Positions 62,943 through 64,000 of a stretch of DNA of 64,000 nucleotides are shown here, in pieces (position 1 is the stretch's first letter; every line of letters starts with the position of its first letter). The position numbers were made by a program, and so were the translations under genes. The DNA comes from Pseudomonas monteilii (GTDB lineage: Bacteria; Pseudomonadota; Gammaproteobacteria; Pseudomonadales; Pseudomonadaceae): NCBI GenBank assembly GCA_001534745.1, contig CP013997.1, forward strand, positions 1,674,001 to 1,738,000, in the 5' to 3' direction. A model generated the notes under the pieces. It was not told the origin of the DNA. It worked only from the letters and a program-made list of their open reading frames with translations, and made no database searches.

Positions 62943-63178
62943 CTCACGAGTTGCAACTTTGATCGTCGGATCCGGTGATTCAAAGTTCATGCGGCCACCT
63001 CGCCATGTGCGCCAGAGACAACCAAGCGTTCTACCCGAGTTGCCAGGCGTCCATGTCGACCTGGATCAATGCTTGTACGATTGTCGGCTGACCTGACGCG
63101 TTCCATCGAAAGCATAGACCGCAATGACGAACGGTGCATCGGCGAGGTGATCTGCGGCGGGAAGGGGCAGGGTGAAAG

Positions 63179-63201
63179 CAGGGCCCGCGAGGCGAGCCCT
63201 G
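63179..63201 (-). terminator. Terminator hairpin of aceA
   Basis: CAGGGC-C-CGC-gag-GCG-A-GCCCTG forms a 10-position stem with one mismatch and a three-base loop, 24 bp after the aceA stop. The following minus-strand bases are only weakly T-rich. Confidence 0.6.
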
Positions 63202-63224
63202 GGTGAACGCGTAGAAAGGAGCGA

Positions 63225-64000
63225 TCAGTGGAACTGCTCTTCCTCCGTGGAGCCGGTCAGCGCCGTGACCGACGAAGCGCCGCCCTGGATCACCGTGGTC
63301 ATGTCGTCGAAGTACCCGGTGCCCACCTCCTGCTGATGGGCCACGAAGGTGTAGCCCTTGCTCGCATCGGCGAACTCCTGCTCCTGCAGCTTGACGTAGG
63401 CGGTCATGTCGTTGCGCGCATAGTCGTGCGCCAGGTTGAACATACCGTGCCACATGTTGTGGATGCCGGCCAAGGTGATGAACTGGTGCTTGTAGCCCAT
63501 GGCCGACAGCTCGCGCTGGAATTTGGCGATGGTGGCGTCGTCCAGGTTCTTCTTCCAGTTGAAGGATGGCGAGCAGTTGTAGGACAGCAGCTGGTCGGGG
63601 TACTCCTTCTTGATCGCTTCGGCGAAGCGGCGGGCCTCGTCCAGGTCGGGCTTGGCGGTCTCGCACCAGATCAGGTCGGCGTACGGTGCATAGGCCAGGC
63701 CGCGGGCGATGGCCTGGTCCAGGCCGGCGCGCACCTTGTAGAAGCCCTCGCGGGTACGTTCGCCGATCACGAACGGCTGGTCGTACGGATCGCAATCGCT
63801 GGTCAGCAAGTCCGCCGCGTTGGCGTCGGTGCGTGCCAGGATGATCGTCGGCACGCCGGCCACGTCGGCAGCCAGGCGTGCCGCCACCAGTTTCTGCACG
63901 GCTTCCTGGGTCGGCACCAGCACCTTGCCGCCCATGTGCCCGCATTTTTTCACCGACGCCAACTGATCCTCGAAATGCACGCCTGCCGCGCCGGCCTCGA
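63225..64000 (-). CDS. aceA: Isocitrate lyase, C-terminal part (partial)
   Basis: The window ends inside this gene; about 258 C-terminal residues are present. Isocitrate lyase splits isocitrate into succinate and glyoxylate at the entry of the glyoxylate shunt, needed for growth on fatty acids and acetate. The catalytic [14 protein letters not shown] motif is intact, and [14 protein letters not shown] and [11 protein letters not shown] are family signatures. The C-terminus (GSTEEEQFH) is of the shorter, E. coli-like ICL type. Its promoter lies outside the window. Confidence 0.97.
   Translation of the reverse strand, partial: EAGAAGVHFEDQLASVKKCGHMGGKVLVPTQEAVQKLVAARLAADVAGVPTIILARTDANAADLLTSDCDPYDQPFVIGERTREGFYKVRAGLDQAIARGLAYAPYADLIWCETAKPDLDEARRFAEAIKKEYPDQLLSYNCSPSFNWKKNLDDATIAKFQRELSAMGYKHQFITLAGIHNMWHGMFNLAHDYARNDMTAYVKLQEQEFADASKGYTFVAHQQEVGTGYFDDMTTVIQGGASSVTALTGSTEEEQFH

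Larger units (their letters stand above)
62651..63224. other. Intergenic region between nuoA and aceA
   Basis: About 570 bp with no supported gene; three overlapping short ORFs show no family resemblance or good ribosome binding site. It holds the tandem 18-bp repeat (62701-62740), an AT-rich segment (62800-62830), a Fur-box-like palindrome (62924-62942) and the aceA terminator hairpin. The nuo promoter must lie here but no clear -35/-10 pair could be chosen. Confidence 0.7.

Noticed and set aside
62680..62962. Two short frames (79 and 78 codons) near the Fur-box-like site
   Set aside because: They overlap on opposite strands, cover the tandem repeat, and lack convincing ribosome binding sites; kept only as a note in the intergenic entry.

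Overview
The window is a chromosomal segment of a Pseudomonas, most likely of the P. putida group. This is read from the 16S rRNA gene (including its variable V3 stretch), the gene order mltD-gloB-methyltransferase-rnhA-dnaQ, a complete fused-nuoCD complex I operon next to aceA, and uniformly high GC. Almost all of it is core or near-core chromosome, and no insertion sequence or CRISPR array was seen.

Layout. 1-7.5 kb: tandem peptide/nucleoside-antibiotic type solute-binding proteins (nppA1, nppA2; the second runs off the left edge), the lytic transglycosylase gene mltD, gloB, a methyltransferase, rnhA and dnaQ. 7.6-9.3 kb: an NAD(P)H:FMN reductase (ChrR-like) and an AraC-type regulator. 9.4-13.9 kb: one very large gene (1497 aa) with leucine-rich repeats and a C-terminal NEL-type E3 ubiquitin ligase domain, the standout accessory gene. 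14-17.9 kb: a four-gene beta-oxidation operon (SDR dehydrogenase, thiolase, acyl-CoA dehydrogenase, enoyl-CoA hydratase). 18.2-19.5 kb: a DksA-like protein lacking the full zinc finger, and an unrecognised protein. 19.6-25.6 kb: the Mrp/Mnh/Pha cation/proton antiporter operon (A+B fused, C-G). 25.9-29.1 kb: an M24B aminopeptidase, a small lipoprotein and an RhtA-like exporter. 29.2-35.0 kb: a complete rRNA operon (16S, tRNA-Ile, tRNA-Ala, 23S, 5S) with three tandem promoters, boxA elements, processing stems and a strong terminator. 35.0-43.4 kb: miaE, a YqjD-like membrane protein, small hypotheticals, a PQQ-type sugar dehydrogenase, zapE, a secreted alpha/beta hydrolase, trhP (yegQ) behind a well placed Anr/FNR box, and an AI-2E family permease. 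43.4-45.5 kb: a TonB-dependent receptor. 45.7-47.6 kb: a small P2-like prophage relic (LuxR-type HTH, GpL-like head completion protein, holin, CI-type repressor, Ogr-type activator). 47.7-62.7 kb: nuoA-N (13 genes, transcribed leftward). 63.2-64 kb: the 3' part of aceA.

How the parts fit. The Mrp antiporter and complex I are distantly related proton- or cation-moving membrane systems that share the NuoL/M/N-type subunits. The beta-oxidation operon has no acyl-CoA ligase beside it in this window. The phage relic keeps the repressor and the late-gene activator but only fragments of the late genes. The least explained signals are the NEL protein, the phage relic with candidate operators, a Fur-box-like palindrome between aceA and nuoA, a tandem 18-bp repeat upstream of nuoA, and several perfect palindromes in intergenic regions at 18.1, 18.9 and 25.9 kb.

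All family assignments come from reading motifs and recalled family knowledge. No database search was run.
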